A model generated the notes under the pieces. It saw only the letters and a list, made by a program, of their open reading frames with translations. It was not told the DNA's origin and made no database searches. The translations under genes and the position numbers were made by a program. A DNA stretch of 64,000 nucleotides from Hyphomicrobiales bacterium (lineage in GTDB: Bacteria > Pseudomonadota > Alphaproteobacteria > Rhizobiales > Rhizobiaceae). Below, piece after piece: positions 17,905 to 29,857 of the stretch. Each line of letters opens with the position of its first letter. Position 1 is the stretch's first letter. The stretch covers positions 184,417-248,416 of the forward strand of contig UBWZ01000012.1 of assembly GCA_900469345.1 (NCBI GenBank), in the 5' to 3' direction.

Positions 17905-20622
17905 ATGGACGGACGGGCGGCTGGGCTTTGCATGCGGGAAGAGACTGGGCTTTCCAAGACGCATGATATGGGCATGCCAGAACCCCGCCAGTCGGGGCAT
18001 TGGCCGGGCCGTGCCGCGCCCGGGTCGCTGCCCTTTGCGCAGAGCGGTGCTGTCATTGACGTGCCGGAGCGGCGGCCCACTGCTCCCTCCGGATGGCCCG
18101 GCGTCCGCCACGCGATGGACCGCCGGATCGCAGGACTACGCCGAAGCCTGCCGGTCATGCTGGCCGAGGAAGCCGCCTATGGACATGCCTTCCTGTTTGT
18201 CCCTGTTGCAACCGGGGCAGGGGCGGTCGCGTGGTTTGCAGCGCGCCAGGACTATGCCGCCGGACCCCTTTTGGTCGCCTTCGTCGTCTTTGCGCTCGCC
18301 GCCCTGCGCACGCGCCACGGCACCGGTCCTTTCCGTCTTGTTGCCTGCGGTCTTGCCCTTTTCCTCGGCGGAATGCTGCTGGCGGATCTCGAAACGCGGC
18401 GGCTGCACACGACCATTCTCGACACGCCCGTGACCACCGACGTGACGGGCATTGTCGAGCGCCGCGAAGCCGACGGTAGGGGCCGCTGGCGCTACATCGT
18501 TCGCCTGCAGGAGACGGCCCGCCCGCAACTGCGCCGGCCGCCTGAACTGGTGTCGCTGCTCTCCCGGAGCCGGGGTGAGCCCGCAATGATCGGCGACGCC
18601 ATCGGCGGCAGAGCCCGCCTGTCGCCGCCTTCCGGACCGGCGCTCCCAGGACTGAACGACTTCGCTTTCTCTTCCTATTTCGACGGCGTCGGCGCGGTCG
18701 GCTTCTTTTACGGGGCGCCGCGGTTGACCGCAGCCGCCGCGGTTCCGAAGGAGGGTGCCGGCGGCATTTCGGCCTGGCTCTTCGATCTGCGCAGTCAGAT
18801 CGGCGCGCGGATCCGCGCCACCGTTCCCGGGGACCCGGGCGCCTTTGCCGCGGCGATTGTCACCGATGAACGGCGGGCGATTTCGCAAGACACGACCGAG
18901 GCGCTCCGGCTTGCGGGACTTGCGCATATTGTCGCCATCTCGGGCCTCAACATGGCGCTGGCAGCCGGTATTTTCTTCGTCGGCGTCAGGACCGTCCTGT
19001 CTCTTGCGCCGGCCTTCACACAGTCCTATCCGATCAAGAAGATCGCCGCCTTCGGTGCTCTGGTCATGGTCACCGCCTACTATCTCATCTCCGGCTTCGG
19101 TGTCTCGGCGGAGCGTGCCTATATCATGATGGCGGTGATTTTGGTGGCGGTGCTGTTCGACCGCCAGTCCCTCAGCCTGCGCAACGTCGCCCTTTCGGCG
19201 CTGATCATCATTGCCGTCTCGCCCTCGGAGATCCTGGGTCCGAGTTTCCAGATGTCGTTTGCTGCCACCGCGGCGCTGATCGCCGGCTACGAAGCTTGGC
19301 AGCGCCGGCGCCTCGTGTCCGATCGAGCCGTGTCACGCAATCGACGTCACCGGCTGGTGACGTCGATTGCGGGCGGCAGCCATTTCCTTGCCGGCATCGT
19401 CATGACCTCGTTGATCGGCAGCGTCTCGACCACGATGTTTTCGGTCGAGCATTTCCACCGCATCGCCACCTACGGGCTTGCCGCCAATCTCGCGGCCATG
19501 CCCCTGATTTCCTTCGTCGTCATGCCGGCCGGCCTGATCGCCATGCTGCTCATGCCGTTCGGGCTGGACGCCCCTTTCTTGAAGGTGATGGGACTGGGGC
19601 TCGAAGGCGTCATCGCCATTGCTCGGTATGTGGCGGCCTGGGGCGGCGACGTCGGCATCGGCCGACAGCATGCGGCCTTCCTGGCCGTCGCGACGATCGG
19701 CTTCGTGCTTCTCGTGCTGCTGCGCACCAGACTGCGCCTCCTTGGCCTGCCGTTCCTGCTGGCCGCCCTCAGCCTGTCATGGCAGCAGACGCTGCAGCCT
19801 CGACCGGATCTGCTGGTGTCGGAGGACGGCACCATCGTCGCCCTCACCGCCGACCATGGCATTTCCACCAATCGCGCCCGTCTCCCGGACTTCGTCTACG
19901 ACCAGTGGCGCCGGGCCCTGACCCTGCCGGACCCCGAACCGCCGCTCGTGACTGTGGCCGGAAGCGCCAGACCGACCGCTGGCCAGCCGAAGCGTGACCC
20001 GGCAATGAAGGGCAAGACGTCGCTTCTGCTCGCGGATGATTTGGACGAAGAGAACGAACGGCCAGGCAGCCCTCAGGGAGACGGCAGGTCCGGACCAACC
20101 GGGGCATCGGGCACCGATCCGCCAGCTTCGGCTCGAAGCCACGGCAAGGATACGTCACCCGTAAATCTGCCGCGGGACGAACGCCTCGCGGCCCGCAAGG
20201 CAATCGCCGGCGCGCCGGTCGATCGTTTCCTGTGCAACGGGGCAAGCTGGTGTGCGGCAAAGGCGAGGGCAGGGCCGCTCGTCGTCGTGGTCGAGGACAG
20301 CCGCTATGCCGGTGTTGCCTGCGATGTTGCCACCATCGTTATCGCAGCAAAAGCGAGCTTCGACGAGTGCCGGTCCGGAGCGCTTCTGTTGACCGGCGAC
20401 AGCTTGCGCAAGACAGGTGCACTCGAATTCATGTTTGCCGGTTCCAGTCGAACCGCCGGCTGGACTGTCCGTGCCGCCATGGCGGGACGAGATCGCCCCT
20501 GGACGCAACACCGCCTGTATGACTGGCGCAGCCGCAGTTTCGACAGGACCCTGCCGGAACCCTTGTCGGTCCTGATCAATGGTAGCGGCGGATCAGTCCC
20601 ACCAGCTTCCCCTGGACCTTGA
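17905..20622 (+). CDS. comEC: ComEC/Rec2-family membrane protein without a metallo-beta-lactamase domain
   Basis: Large polytopic protein, about 905 residues, related to the ComEC DNA-uptake channel. A DUF4131/OB-like region precedes the Competence domain, whose hallmarks [14 protein letters not shown] and [12 protein letters not shown] are clear, with roughly ten TM segments. The C-terminal ~250 residues lack the HxHxDH metal site of canonical ComEC and include a disordered Pro/Gly/Asp-rich stretch before a Cys-containing tail. The true start is uncertain: in-frame ATGs at 17905, 17932, 17968 and 18115 all lack good ribosome sites. Its 3' end overlaps the convergent lexA by 47 bases. Confidence 0.85.
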   Translation: MDGRAAGLCMREETGLSKTHDMGMPEPRQSGHWPGRAAPGSLPFAQSGAVIDVPERRPTAPSGWPGVRHAMDRRIAGLRRSLPVMLAEEAAYGHAFLFVPVATGAGAVAWFAARQDYAAGPLLVAFVVFALAALRTRHGTGPFRLVACGLALFLGGMLLADLETRRLHTTILDTPVTTDVTGIVERREADGRGRWRYIVRLQETARPQLRRPPELVSLLSRSRGEPAMIGDAIGGRARLSPPSGPALPGLNDFAFSSYFDGVGAVGFFYGAPRLTAAAAVPKEGAGGISAWLFDLRSQIGARIRATVPGDPGAFAAAIVTDERRAISQDTTEALRLAGLAHIVAISGLNMALAAGIFFVGVRTVLSLAPAFTQSYPIKKIAAFGALVMVTAYYLISGFGVSAERAYIMMAVILVAVLFDRQSLSLRNVALSALIIIAVSPSEILGPSFQMSFAATAALIAGYEAWQRRRLVSDRAVSRNRRHRLVTSIAGGSHFLAGIVMTSLIGSVSTTMFSVEHFHRIATYGLAANLAAMPLISFVVMPAGLIAMLLMPFGLDAPFLKVMGLGLEGVIAIARYVAAWGGDVGIGRQHAAFLAVATIGFVLLVLLRTRLRLLGLPFLLAALSLSWQQTLQPRPDLLVSEDGTIVALTADHGISTNRARLPDFVYDQWRRALTLPDPEPPLVTVAGSARPTAGQPKRDPAMKGKTSLLLADDLDEENERPGSPQGDGRSGPTGASGTDPPASARSHGKDTSPVNLPRDERLAARKAIAGAPVDRFLCNGASWCAAKARAGPLVVVVEDSRYAGVACDVATIVIAAKASFDECRSGALLLTGDSLRKTGALEFMFAGSSRTAGWTVRAAMAGRDRPWTQHRLYDWRSRSFDRTLPEPLSVLINGSGGSVPPASPGP

Positions 20623-21295
20623 CCCGGTCCGGCGGAAAGATCCGCGTTTCATAGGCGGGATTGGCGGCTTCCAGTGCGATCGACGCACCGCGACGGCGGA
20701 AGCGCTTCAGGGTCGCTTCCTCGTCATCCACCAGCGCCACGACGATGTCGCCGGGATTGGCCGTATTGCCGTTGCGGATTATGACGGTGTCGCCGTCGAG
20801 GATGCCGGCCTCGATCATGGAATCACCCTTGACCTCCAGAGCGTAGTGCTCACCGGAACCCAGCATCTCGATCGGCACGGAAATGTCGTGGGTGTTGTTC
20901 TGGATCGCCGAAATCGGCACGCCGGCGGCAATCCGGCCCATGACCGGAACACTCGCGGAATGCGGCGCATCGTCATTGGCCGCGGGCTTGCTCGGTGCCG
21001 GTGCAGGCGGCGTCTTTCCGAGGCTGCCCTCGATGACGCTCGGGGAAAAGCCACGGCGCGGCTGAAGGCTCGCCGCATAGGCTTCCGGAAGCTTGATCAC
21101 CTCGAGCGCACGCGCCCTGTTGGGCAGCCTGCGGATGAACCCGCGTTCCTCGAGCGCCGTGATCAGCCGGTGGATGCCAGACTTGGATGCCAGATCCAGG
21201 GCATCCTTCATTTCGTCGAAGGATGGCGGTACCCCGGATTCCTTCATGCGTTCATGAATGAACAGAAGCAATTCCTGCTGTTTGCGGGTGAGCAT
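20576..21295 (-). CDS. lexA: LexA repressor
   Basis: SOS repressor and self-cleaving S24 peptidase, 239 residues. The winged helix begins [17 protein letters not shown]; the linker is Pro/Ala-rich (residues 85-110); the cleavage bond is Ala124-Gly125 (RIAAGVP); the catalytic dyad is Ser159 (GDSMIEAG) and Lys197 (EATLKRF). Start at the ATG at 21295, with AAGGA about 11 bases upstream; the longer open frame upstream is not coding. An SOS box 53-67 bases before the start indicates autoregulation. Confidence 0.97.
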   Translation of the reverse strand: MLTRKQQELLLFIHERMKESGVPPSFDEMKDALDLASKSGIHRLITALEERGFIRRLPNRARALEVIKLPEAYAASLQPRRGFSPSVIEGSLGKTPPAPAPSKPAANDDAPHSASVPVMGRIAAGVPISAIQNNTHDISVPIEMLGSGEHYALEVKGDSMIEAGILDGDTVIIRNGNTANPGDIVVALVDDEEATLKRFRRRGASIALEAANPAYETRIFPPDRVKVQGKLVGLIRRYH

Positions 21296-21347
21296 GGCCG
21301 TGGCATCCTTCGAGAGTCGGGAAACAAATCCAGAACAGACACTATAT

Positions 21348-21362
21348 GTTCCACATGTGTTC
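21348..21362. promoter_or_regulatory. SOS box (LexA operator) upstream of lexA
   Basis: GTTC-CACATGT-GTTC, read as GAAC-N7-GAAC toward lexA, exactly matches the alphaproteobacterial LexA operator GTTC-N7-GTTC. A TATAGT -10-like element lies next to it on the lexA strand. It sits between lexA and the divergent VOC gene, so it might affect both. Confidence 0.85.
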
Positions 21363-21493
21363 CGCAAGTCCCTAAAATCTCGTGAAGGCTCGGAGAATTT
21401 CATTTGCCAGCCTGCGCCTTCGTCGCAATCGGCACTTGCGCGATACGCCTCTATGACCAATGTACTTGCGGAGCTGGAAGTCTGGGGGTGCGC

Positions 21494-22366
21494 TTGAGTA
21501 TAAGACCGATCGATCATCTTGTTCTGCCGGTAACGGAGCTGAATAGGGCCCGCCTGCGCCTGTCCGCGCTCGGCTTCACGGTTGCAGCCGTTGGCCAGCA
21601 TCCCTTCGGCACGGCAAACGCCTGCGTCTTCCTGGCGGACGGAACCTATCTCGAGCCGCTCGCTGTCGCCAATCGCCGTACCGCCAATGCGACGGCGAAA
21701 CGCGGAAACGTCTTCACCGAGCGCGACCTTGCCTTCCGCAAGGCGCGCAACCGCGAGGGGTTGTCCGCCATCGTTGCGGGCACGCAGGACGCCGCGGCCG
21801 ATCACACCCGGTTTCGCGAAGCCGGCCTGTCGGCAGGCTCGATGCTGGATTTCTCGCGGGCCTTCGTCGCCTCCGGCGGAGAGGAGGCGGTGGCAAGCTT
21901 CCGGCTCGCCTTCGCGGCCGATCCGTCAGCCGCCGACCTGTTCCTCTTCTGTTGCGAGCGGATCAACCCGTTGCCGTCCAACCGCGGCGAGCTGGAAATG
22001 CACATGAACGCGGTGACCGGCCTCAGCGAAGTGATCCTTGCCGCTCCCGATCCCGGGATCGCCGTCCCCCTGCTGGAAGCCGTGTTTCAGACGACCGCCG
22101 AGAGCGACGATGTAGCTGTCCGCGTCGCGACCGGGAACGCCGGCATCCGCGTCGTCTCGCAGGAGCATCTTAAAACCGAGTTTGGGCTCGCGCCGGATCT
22201 GCGGGCGACGGGCCTCAATGCCCGGGCGGTGATCTTCAAGTCGGCGGATCTGGCCGTGACAGAGATCACGCTTGCTGGTAACGACGTGTCCTTCATCCGC
22301 AGGGAGGGCCGCGTTCTCGTGGCGCCAGCTCCCGGACAAGGCGTGTTATTCGGTTTCGAGGAATAG
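21494..22366 (+). CDS. VOC-family (glyoxalase-like domain) protein
   Basis: A 290-residue protein with an N-terminal glyoxalase-like (VOC) half ([18 protein letters not shown], then [16 protein letters not shown]) and a second, weaker repeat near residues 165-285. Substrate unknown. Start is TTG 21494 ([13 protein letters not shown]) or GTG 21488; a GGGGG run sits before the TTG. The stop is 3 bases before kdsA and its end holds the kdsA ribosome site, so the two are coupled. Its upstream region is shared with lexA and its SOS box. Confidence 0.75.
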   Translation: MSIRPIDHLVLPVTELNRARLRLSALGFTVAAVGQHPFGTANACVFLADGTYLEPLAVANRRTANATAKRGNVFTERDLAFRKARNREGLSAIVAGTQDAAADHTRFREAGLSAGSMLDFSRAFVASGGEEAVASFRLAFAADPSAADLFLFCCERINPLPSNRGELEMHMNAVTGLSEVILAAPDPGIAVPLLEAVFQTTAESDDVAVRVATGNAGIRVVSQEHLKTEFGLAPDLRATGLNARAVIFKSADLAVTEITLAGNDVSFIRREGRVLVAPAPGQGVLFGFEE

Positions 22367-22369
22367 ACA

Positions 22370-23215
22370 ATGGACGTAGCCCCCAATTCGGAAGTCGTGG
22401 TCGGCGAGGGAAAAAGCCAGGTCGTGTTCTCCAACACGAAGCGGTTTTCGCTGATCGCCGGGCCGTGCCAGATGGAAAGCCGTGACCACGCCTTCATGAT
22501 CGCCGGCGTGCTCGCGGAGCTTTGCGAAAAGCTCGGCCTGGGTCTCGTCTACAAGTCGTCCTTCGACAAGGCGAACCGCACCTCGATCTCGGGCAAGCGC
22601 GGGATCGGTCTCGAATCCGCCATGCAGATCTTTGCCGATCTGAAGGCGGAATTCGGCTTTCCGGTGTTGACCGACATCCACACGGAAGACCAGTGCGCCG
22701 AGGTGGCGCCGGTGGTGGATATCCTGCAGATCCCGGCCTTCCTGTCCCGCCAGACGGATCTCCTGGTCGCTGCGGCCAAGACCGGCCGCACGATCAACGT
22801 CAAGAAAGGCCAGTTCCTTGCCCCTTGGGACATGAAGAACGTGCTGGCCAAGTTCACCCAGAGCGGCAATCCCAACGTGCTTCTGTGCGAACGCGGCGCC
22901 TCGTTCGGCTACAACACGCTGGTCTCCGACATGCGCTCGCTGCCGATCATGGCGTCGCTGGGCTCGCCGGTCATCTTCGACGCCACCCATTCCGTCCAGC
23001 AGCCCGGCGGGCAGGGCGGCTCCACCGGTGGAGATCGGCAATTCGTCGAGACGCTGGCGCGCGCCGCGGTGGCGGTCGGCGTTGCGGGCGTGTTCATCGA
23101 GACCCATGAGGATCCCGACAACGCCCCCTCGGACGGCCCCAACATGGTGCACCTGAAGGACATGCCGCGCCTGCTCGAAAAGCTTCTGGCATTCGACGCG
23201 GTCGCCAAGGCCTGA
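22370..23215 (+). CDS. kdsA: 3-deoxy-8-phosphooctulonate synthase (KDO-8-P synthase)
   Basis: Condenses phosphoenolpyruvate and arabinose-5-phosphate to KDO-8-phosphate for the LPS inner core; 281 residues, DAHP-synthase I fold. [14 protein letters not shown], the [12 protein letters not shown] segment and the C-terminal [17 protein letters not shown] are characteristic. GAGGAA, lying on the end of the VOC gene, is its RBS. It is followed by a hairpin and the convergent chemoreceptor gene. Confidence 0.97.
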   Translation: MDVAPNSEVVVGEGKSQVVFSNTKRFSLIAGPCQMESRDHAFMIAGVLAELCEKLGLGLVYKSSFDKANRTSISGKRGIGLESAMQIFADLKAEFGFPVLTDIHTEDQCAEVAPVVDILQIPAFLSRQTDLLVAAAKTGRTINVKKGQFLAPWDMKNVLAKFTQSGNPNVLLCERGASFGYNTLVSDMRSLPIMASLGSPVIFDATHSVQQPGGQGGSTGGDRQFVETLARAAVAVGVAGVFIETHEDPDNAPSDGPNMVHLKDMPRLLEKLLAFDAVAKA

Positions 23216-23224
23216 CCCTCAAAC

Positions 23225-23244
23225 GGGCCGGCCAGCGCCGGCCC
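23225..23244. terminator. Hairpin between kdsA and the chemoreceptor gene
   Basis: Perfect 8-bp GC stem GGGCCGGC / GCCGGCCC with a CAGC loop in the 38-base gap between two converging genes. No T-run on either side. Confidence 0.55.
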
Positions 23245-23253
23245 TGTCTGGCC

Positions 23254-25098
23254 TCAGGCCGCGCGTGAATTCCGCCCGCGCGATGTCGACGAGGCCTGGT
23301 CGGCGGAATATCCCCCGGCAATCCGGAACCGTTCGATCAGGGCATTCAGATGGGTCGCCTGGTCGCTGAGGTCGCCGCAGGACTGGTTGGTCTCCTCGAC
23401 CATGGAGGCATTTTTCTGCGTCACCTGGTCCATCCGGTTGACGGCCTCGTTCACCTCGCTGAGCGCGGTCGCCTGCTCGGACGCGGCCTTGACGATGGTT
23501 TCGATCAGGGCGTTGACCTTCACGACCCTCTGGTCGATTTCCGCAAGTGAACCGCCTGTCTTCTGGACCAGGGCGACGCCGCTGGCGACCTGCGCCGACG
23601 AGGTCTGGATCAGGGCCTTGATCTCCTTGGCGGCCTTTGCAGAGCGCCCGGCGAGGTCGCGCACTTCCTGGGCGACGACGGCAAAGCCCTTGCCCGCTTC
23701 GCCCGCTCTTGCCGCCTCGACGCCGGCATTAAGCGCCAGAAGGTTGGTCTGGAAGGCGATTTCGTCGATGACGTTGATGATCTGGCTGATCTGCGAGGAC
23801 GACCCCTCGATGCGGCTCATGGCGGCAACCGCTTCCATCATCACGGAAGACGAGTGCTCCGAACTTTGCTTGGCGCCTTCGCCCATGGTCCGGGCTTCCC
23901 GCGCCTGGTCCGTCGTCGCGCGCACCGTGGTAGTGATCTCGTCCAGCGCTGCCGCCGCCTGTTCGAGTGCGCTCGCCTGCGTTTCTGTGCGCCGTGCGAG
24001 ATCGTCCGCAGCGCCGGCGATCGTCTGCGAGCTTGAACGGACGGTTGTCGTTGTCGACGAGATCTCGCCAAGCGTTCCTGCCAGCACGTCGATGCTGCTG
24101 TTGAAGGCATCGCGCAGTGTTTCGTATTCCCGGGCAAACACGCGGTCGATCGTGCAGGTCAGATCCCCCTCCGAAAGCCGCTGCAGCGCCACGCTCAGGA
24201 TCTCGATCACCTCGGCGCGCTCGCGGTCGGCGCGGCTGCGTTCTGCCATCTGCTGGCGTTCGCCTTCGATCTTCTGCTCCCGTTCGCTTTCCTGAATCCT
24301 GCGTGCGGCGATCCGCTCCAGGGCGGCCTCGCGGAAGGTCGTAACCGCCTTTGCCATTTCGCCGATCTCGTCGGTTCGCGCATCGAACGGAACAGGCTTG
24401 CTGTAATCGCCGCCGGCAAGCACGCTCATGTAGTCGCGCATCCCCGCGAGCGGCACAATCGCGCGGCGCCGCAGTTCAAACAGTCCGCCAAGCAGAATGA
24501 ACACGGCAAGCGCCGCTGCGCCATAGGCGAGCCGCGTCTCGGACCGCGTCATCTCGGCTGCGTCCTTTTCCCGGTCGGCCTGGAATGCTGTGGCCGCGGT
24601 CACAAGCTGCAGGACGGAATCCTCGTGCGTGTGGAACGCGGCCGAGAGGGCATCGAGGGCCGCGACCTTTGCAGCCTCGTCACCCGCTTTGAGCGCCGGA
24701 ATGACTTTGGTCTGCATGATCTGCCAGTAGGCGTCGCCCTTGACCACCACGTCTTTCAGCAGTTTTGTCTTGAGATCCGCCTGCAGGTCGGACGCCTGCC
24801 AGTAGGCGCCGCGCGTCGCATATTCCGACTGCAGGGCCCCAGTGATGCGCTGTATCGAGCGATCGCTGCGCTCCGGGTGGACGGACGCTTCCAGCGCCAG
24901 CATGTAGGATTCGACGACGTAGAGCGGCGGCGGCAGGATGTCGGCCACCAGATCCTTGCCGTTGATGATCTCGTGATAGGCGGGTCCATTGACGCGCAGA
25001 TGGTTGAAGGCAGACATCTGGATCCAGATGGAGCCACACAAAGCGCTCCCGGCAAGCACGCCGAACACGACGAGGCTGCGGGCAATGTTCATTCTCAT
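23254..25098 (-). CDS. Methyl-accepting chemotaxis protein
   Basis: Transmembrane chemoreceptor, 614 residues. TM1 is about residues 8-28, the periplasmic helical sensor about 30-189, TM2 about 190-208, followed by HAMP (about 209-262), a second HAMP-like segment (about 305-355) and the MCP signalling hairpin (about 370-590, with the conserved tip [21 protein letters not shown]). It ends SRGRNSRAA, with no CheR/CheB-tethering pentapeptide. GAGGAG precedes the chosen ATG; the frame opens 29 codons earlier. The ligand is unknown. It sits alone between kdsA and eno, transcribed against both. Confidence 0.93.
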   Translation of the reverse strand: MRMNIARSLVVFGVLAGSALCGSIWIQMSAFNHLRVNGPAYHEIINGKDLVADILPPPLYVVESYMLALEASVHPERSDRSIQRITGALQSEYATRGAYWQASDLQADLKTKLLKDVVVKGDAYWQIMQTKVIPALKAGDEAAKVAALDALSAAFHTHEDSVLQLVTAATAFQADREKDAAEMTRSETRLAYGAAALAVFILLGGLFELRRRAIVPLAGMRDYMSVLAGGDYSKPVPFDARTDEIGEMAKAVTTFREAALERIAARRIQESEREQKIEGERQQMAERSRADRERAEVIEILSVALQRLSEGDLTCTIDRVFAREYETLRDAFNSSIDVLAGTLGEISSTTTTVRSSSQTIAGAADDLARRTETQASALEQAAAALDEITTTVRATTDQAREARTMGEGAKQSSEHSSSVMMEAVAAMSRIEGSSSQISQIINVIDEIAFQTNLLALNAGVEAARAGEAGKGFAVVAQEVRDLAGRSAKAAKEIKALIQTSSAQVASGVALVQKTGGSLAEIDQRVVKVNALIETIVKAASEQATALSEVNEAVNRMDQVTQKNASMVEETNQSCGDLSDQATHLNALIERFRIAGGYSADQASSTSRGRNSRAA

Positions 25099-26684
<1,586 letters not shown>

Positions 26685-26703
26685 GACCCGGTCGGCTTTG
26701 CGG

Positions 26704-26730
26704 AGCAATCGATCCGGTGGATCGATTGCT
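26704..26730. repeat. 12-bp inverted repeat after eno
   Basis: AGCAATCGATCC-ggt-GGATCGATTGCT, perfect 12-bp arms with a 3-base spacer, 20 bases after the eno stop. No T-run; it may stabilise the mRNA 3' end or act with the next hairpin in termination. Confidence 0.6.
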
Positions 26731-26772
26731 GGGTCCTCCGGCAAGCCTTGCCAGCATCGCAAGCGGCAATTG

Positions 26773-26804
26773 AAGCCCGCGTCGCCGCCAGGTGACGCGG
26801 GCTT
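26773..26804 (+). terminator. Terminator hairpin downstream of eno
   Basis: Stem AAGCCCGCGTC / GACGCGGGCTT (11 bp) with a GCCGCCAGGT loop, ending in TTTA. Likely the main eno terminator. Confidence 0.7.
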
Positions 26805-26883
26805 TACGTTGCTGGCGATACTGCATCGGTGCCGGCCTGCGCTCTATGCGCGCTCGTGGAGATCTGTCCATTGCCGCCTGGAA

Positions 26884-27120
26884 TTATTCGAAATGGGCGC
26901 CGCGATTGGCGTCACGCTTCCCGTCCTCGCCTGACCGCTTGAGGCGGTAGGCGACAGAGGGCGCGCCGTCGGCGGCACGACGGTTTGCCAGTGCATCAAA
27001 GCACTCAAGGACGTGCCGCCCGTGACGCCAGGTAATTACCGCAGACGACGCTTTGCTTGCCTGCCGCATCCAGATACGCGGCGGATGGAGTCCAAGATTT
27101 TTCATGGATTGCATCTGCAT
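26884..27120 (-). CDS. Possible small ORF, unknown function
   Basis: A 78-codon open frame in the otherwise gene-free 525 bases between eno and the phytochrome gene. The product is basic and Trp/Arg-containing, with no recognised domain; the C-terminal half (PSVAYRLKRSGEDGKRD) looks the most protein-like. No clear ribosome site precedes the ATG. Apart from this frame and the two hairpins after eno, I see nothing in 26685-27210. Confidence 0.25.
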   Translation of the reverse strand: MQMQSMKNLGLHPPRIWMRQASKASSAVITWRHGRHVLECFDALANRRAADGAPSVAYRLKRSGEDGKRDANRGAHFE

Positions 27121-27210
27121 ATTGTGCTCTAGGTATGCAAAATGTGCGGATGCCTGTCAGAGGCTTGGTCTTCTCCTGTGGCGTATACTGGCACCGACCT
27201 GAAAAGAGCG

Positions 27211-29793
27211 ATGGATATGCCTGCAAACCCTGATCCAGGCCCTTCGCACGTCGATCTGACGACTTGCGACGTCGAACCGATCCACATTCCCGGCAGCATC
27301 CAGCCCCATGGATGCCTGGTCGTGCTGGACGCGTCGCTGTCATTCGTCGAGCGGCATTCGGCCAACGCACCCGACATGCTCGGCTGCGGCCATGACCTCA
27401 ACGGTTCGCCGTCCGCGGGCGTTTTCGGCGACAAGCTTGTCCATGACCTCCGCAATGCTCTGGCCGAAAACAGTCCGCGGCCCGTCTCGCTTCTCGACCG
27501 TCAGTTCGCTTCGGGCGTCAGGCTCGATATCGCTGTCCACAAAAGCGGCTCCCGGACGATCGTGGAATGTGAGCCGGTCGTCAACGAAAGCGACAGCCGG
27601 TCGCTGCCCCTGGTCGCCGACCTCGTGAGAAGGGTGGCGCGAACGCAGGATCTCGAGCATCTGCTCTCCAGGCTGCCCCGCCACCTCCGGGCTGTGCTCG
27701 GCTATGACCGGGTGATGATCTACCAGTTCCAGCCGGACGGCGCCGGCAGGGTCGTCGGTGAGGCAAAGCGGTCCGATCTGGAAGGCTTCCTTGGCCTTTA
27801 CTTCCCCGCGACCGACATTCCGCGGCAGGCGCGTGCGCTTTACCTGCTGAACCCGATTCGTGTCATTTCGGATGCCAGCTTCGAGCGGGTGCCCATCGTG
27901 CCGGACTTGGACGCGTCGGGCCAGCCGGTGGACCTGTCCCACGCCCATTTGCGCAGCGTCTCGCCGATCCATTGCGAATACCTGCAAAACATGGGGGTCG
28001 TGGCGTCGATGTCGATCTCCGTCATCGTCGACGGGGAACTTTGGGGGCTGGTGGCGTGCCATCACTACGCGCCGAGAACCCTCGACATGCCACTCCGGCT
28101 GGCCGCGGAAATGCTGGGAGACGTCCTGTCGCTTCAGGTCAGCTTTTTGCGCCAGCAGAAGAAGCTGAATGCGGTAACCCACGCCCGCAACTGTCTTGAT
28201 GGGATGCTGGTAAAAACGGATGCGCATGACATCAAGAACGTGCTGGTGCAGAACCTTGCCCAGATTGGGACCTTGATCCCGTGCGATGGTCTTGGCCTTT
28301 GTTTCGGAGGGGAGTGGATCGTGCGTGGCGAGACACCGGCCGCCGGCGAGCTTGCCAATCTTTCTCTCGTCCTGAAGAAGCGCCAACCGAACGGGGTCTG
28401 GGCGACGGATCATTTCGAGGCTGACTTGCCCGGAACGCTTGACGATGCCACCGATACGGCCGGGCTTCTGGCCATCCCGCTTTCGCAGCTGCCGCATGAC
28501 TATCTGGTCTTCTTCAGGAAGGAGCTGGTGCGGACGGTCAACTGGGCAGGCGAGCCCGGCAAGGCCCGCAGCACCGGTCCGAACGGCGACCGGCTGACGC
28601 CCCGAACCAGTTTTGCCATCTGGCAGCAGTCGGTCACGGGGCAGTGCTTGGCCTGGACCGAGACAGAGCTTGATATCGCCGAATCGGCGCGTGCCATCCT
28701 CGTCGAAATCTTCCTCCGTTACAGCGAGCTTCTGGCCGAGGAACGGAAGAGCAGCGATGTGCGCCAGCGCATGCTGAACGAGGAACTCAATCACCGGGTC
28801 AAGAACATCCTGGCCATCGTAAAATCGCTGGCCGGGCAACCCGTACCCAATGGAACGGAGATCAAGGATTTCCTTGCCAGCTTCCAGGGCCGGGTTCAGG
28901 CGTTGGCGAGAGCGCATGACCAGGTTGTCCGGGGAGATGGCGGCGGCATGCTGGAGGCGCTTCTGGAGGCGGAAGTGTCGGCTTACCGCTCCGATATGTC
29001 GACTGTCGTGATGCGCGGCCCCGCGGTCGCCCTGGATTCCAGGGCGTTTTCCGTGCTGGCGCTCGTGCTGCATGAAATGGCGACCAACGCCGCTAAGTAT
29101 GGCGCGCTGTCGGCCCAGGGCGGCACTCTCGAGATCGTCTGGTACGCCGGCGACAACGGTGATCTCCGGCTTGACTGGCGCGAGAGCGGCGGCCCTCCGG
29201 TCGTTGCACCGGTAGGGGCAGGATTTGGAAGCGTCTTGTTGCGGCGAAGCATTCCTTATGACCTCGGCGGAGAAAGCGAGGTGAGATTTGACGAAGCGGG
29301 GTTCGCTGCCCGCTTCACAGTGCCGGCACGGCACGTGACGGCCATCCTGTCTGCACCCGGACTTGCGGTCGCCACGGCTGAACACCTGAATGCCGGTGCC
29401 GGTCTCGACCGCGAGGCGCATGTCCTGCTTCTCGAAGATCAGATGCTGATCGCCATGGATGTCGAGCAGATGCTCCAGAAGGAAGGCTTCAGGAATATCA
29501 GCACGGCCACCTCGGTCCGCGAAGCGATGGGGATACTGAGCAAGATCAGCCCGGACATATCCATCCTCGACGTCAACCTTGGCGACAGCAACTCGATGCC
29601 GGTCGCCGAAGAGCTCAGGCGCCGCGCCCTGCCGTTCATCTTCGCAACCGGCTACAGTGATTCTGTCGTCATCCCGGAAACGCTGCGGACCGCGCCCGTC
29701 GTGCGCAAGCCGTACGAATCGGCCGACCTGATGCAGGCGTTGGCCCAGGGGTTGGATGCCATGAAGACGGCGCGCAGCCAGGAAGCCCATTGA
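27211..29793 (+). CDS. Bacteriophytochrome HWE-type histidine kinase with C-terminal receiver
   Basis: Red/far-red photoreceptor kinase, 860 residues. Cys19 (TTCDVEPIHIPG) is the expected biliverdin attachment site at the start of the PAS domain; the GAF domain (about 140-305) carries the DIP motif (ATDIPRQARALYLL); the PHY domain (about 320-500) has the tongue PRTSFAIWQQSV. The kinase has His528 in NHRVKNILA and a WRE triplet (LDWRESGG), placing it in the HWE family. A receiver domain follows (about 738-853, phospho-Asp787 in ILDVNLGDS). ATG 27211 follows AAAGAG. No haem oxygenase gene is nearby, so biliverdin must come from elsewhere. Confidence 0.93.
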   Translation: MDMPANPDPGPSHVDLTTCDVEPIHIPGSIQPHGCLVVLDASLSFVERHSANAPDMLGCGHDLNGSPSAGVFGDKLVHDLRNALAENSPRPVSLLDRQFASGVRLDIAVHKSGSRTIVECEPVVNESDSRSLPLVADLVRRVARTQDLEHLLSRLPRHLRAVLGYDRVMIYQFQPDGAGRVVGEAKRSDLEGFLGLYFPATDIPRQARALYLLNPIRVISDASFERVPIVPDLDASGQPVDLSHAHLRSVSPIHCEYLQNMGVVASMSISVIVDGELWGLVACHHYAPRTLDMPLRLAAEMLGDVLSLQVSFLRQQKKLNAVTHARNCLDGMLVKTDAHDIKNVLVQNLAQIGTLIPCDGLGLCFGGEWIVRGETPAAGELANLSLVLKKRQPNGVWATDHFEADLPGTLDDATDTAGLLAIPLSQLPHDYLVFFRKELVRTVNWAGEPGKARSTGPNGDRLTPRTSFAIWQQSVTGQCLAWTETELDIAESARAILVEIFLRYSELLAEERKSSDVRQRMLNEELNHRVKNILAIVKSLAGQPVPNGTEIKDFLASFQGRVQALARAHDQVVRGDGGGMLEALLEAEVSAYRSDMSTVVMRGPAVALDSRAFSVLALVLHEMATNAAKYGALSAQGGTLEIVWYAGDNGDLRLDWRESGGPPVVAPVGAGFGSVLLRRSIPYDLGGESEVRFDEAGFAARFTVPARHVTAILSAPGLAVATAEHLNAGAGLDREAHVLLLEDQMLIAMDVEQMLQKEGFRNISTATSVREAMGILSKISPDISILDVNLGDSNSMPVAEELRRRALPFIFATGYSDSVVIPETLRTAPVVRKPYESADLMQALAQGLDAMKTARSQEAH

Positions 29794-29857
29794 TCCGTCG
29801 CGGACCGGGTCCATGGAATGCTGGAGGCCGGGTGATTGCCGGCCCCCAGCAGAGGCG

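Noticed and set aside
21296..21805. An upstream extension of the lexA frame
   Set aside because: It reads through the SOS box and into the VOC gene; LexA proteins begin at [10 protein letters not shown].
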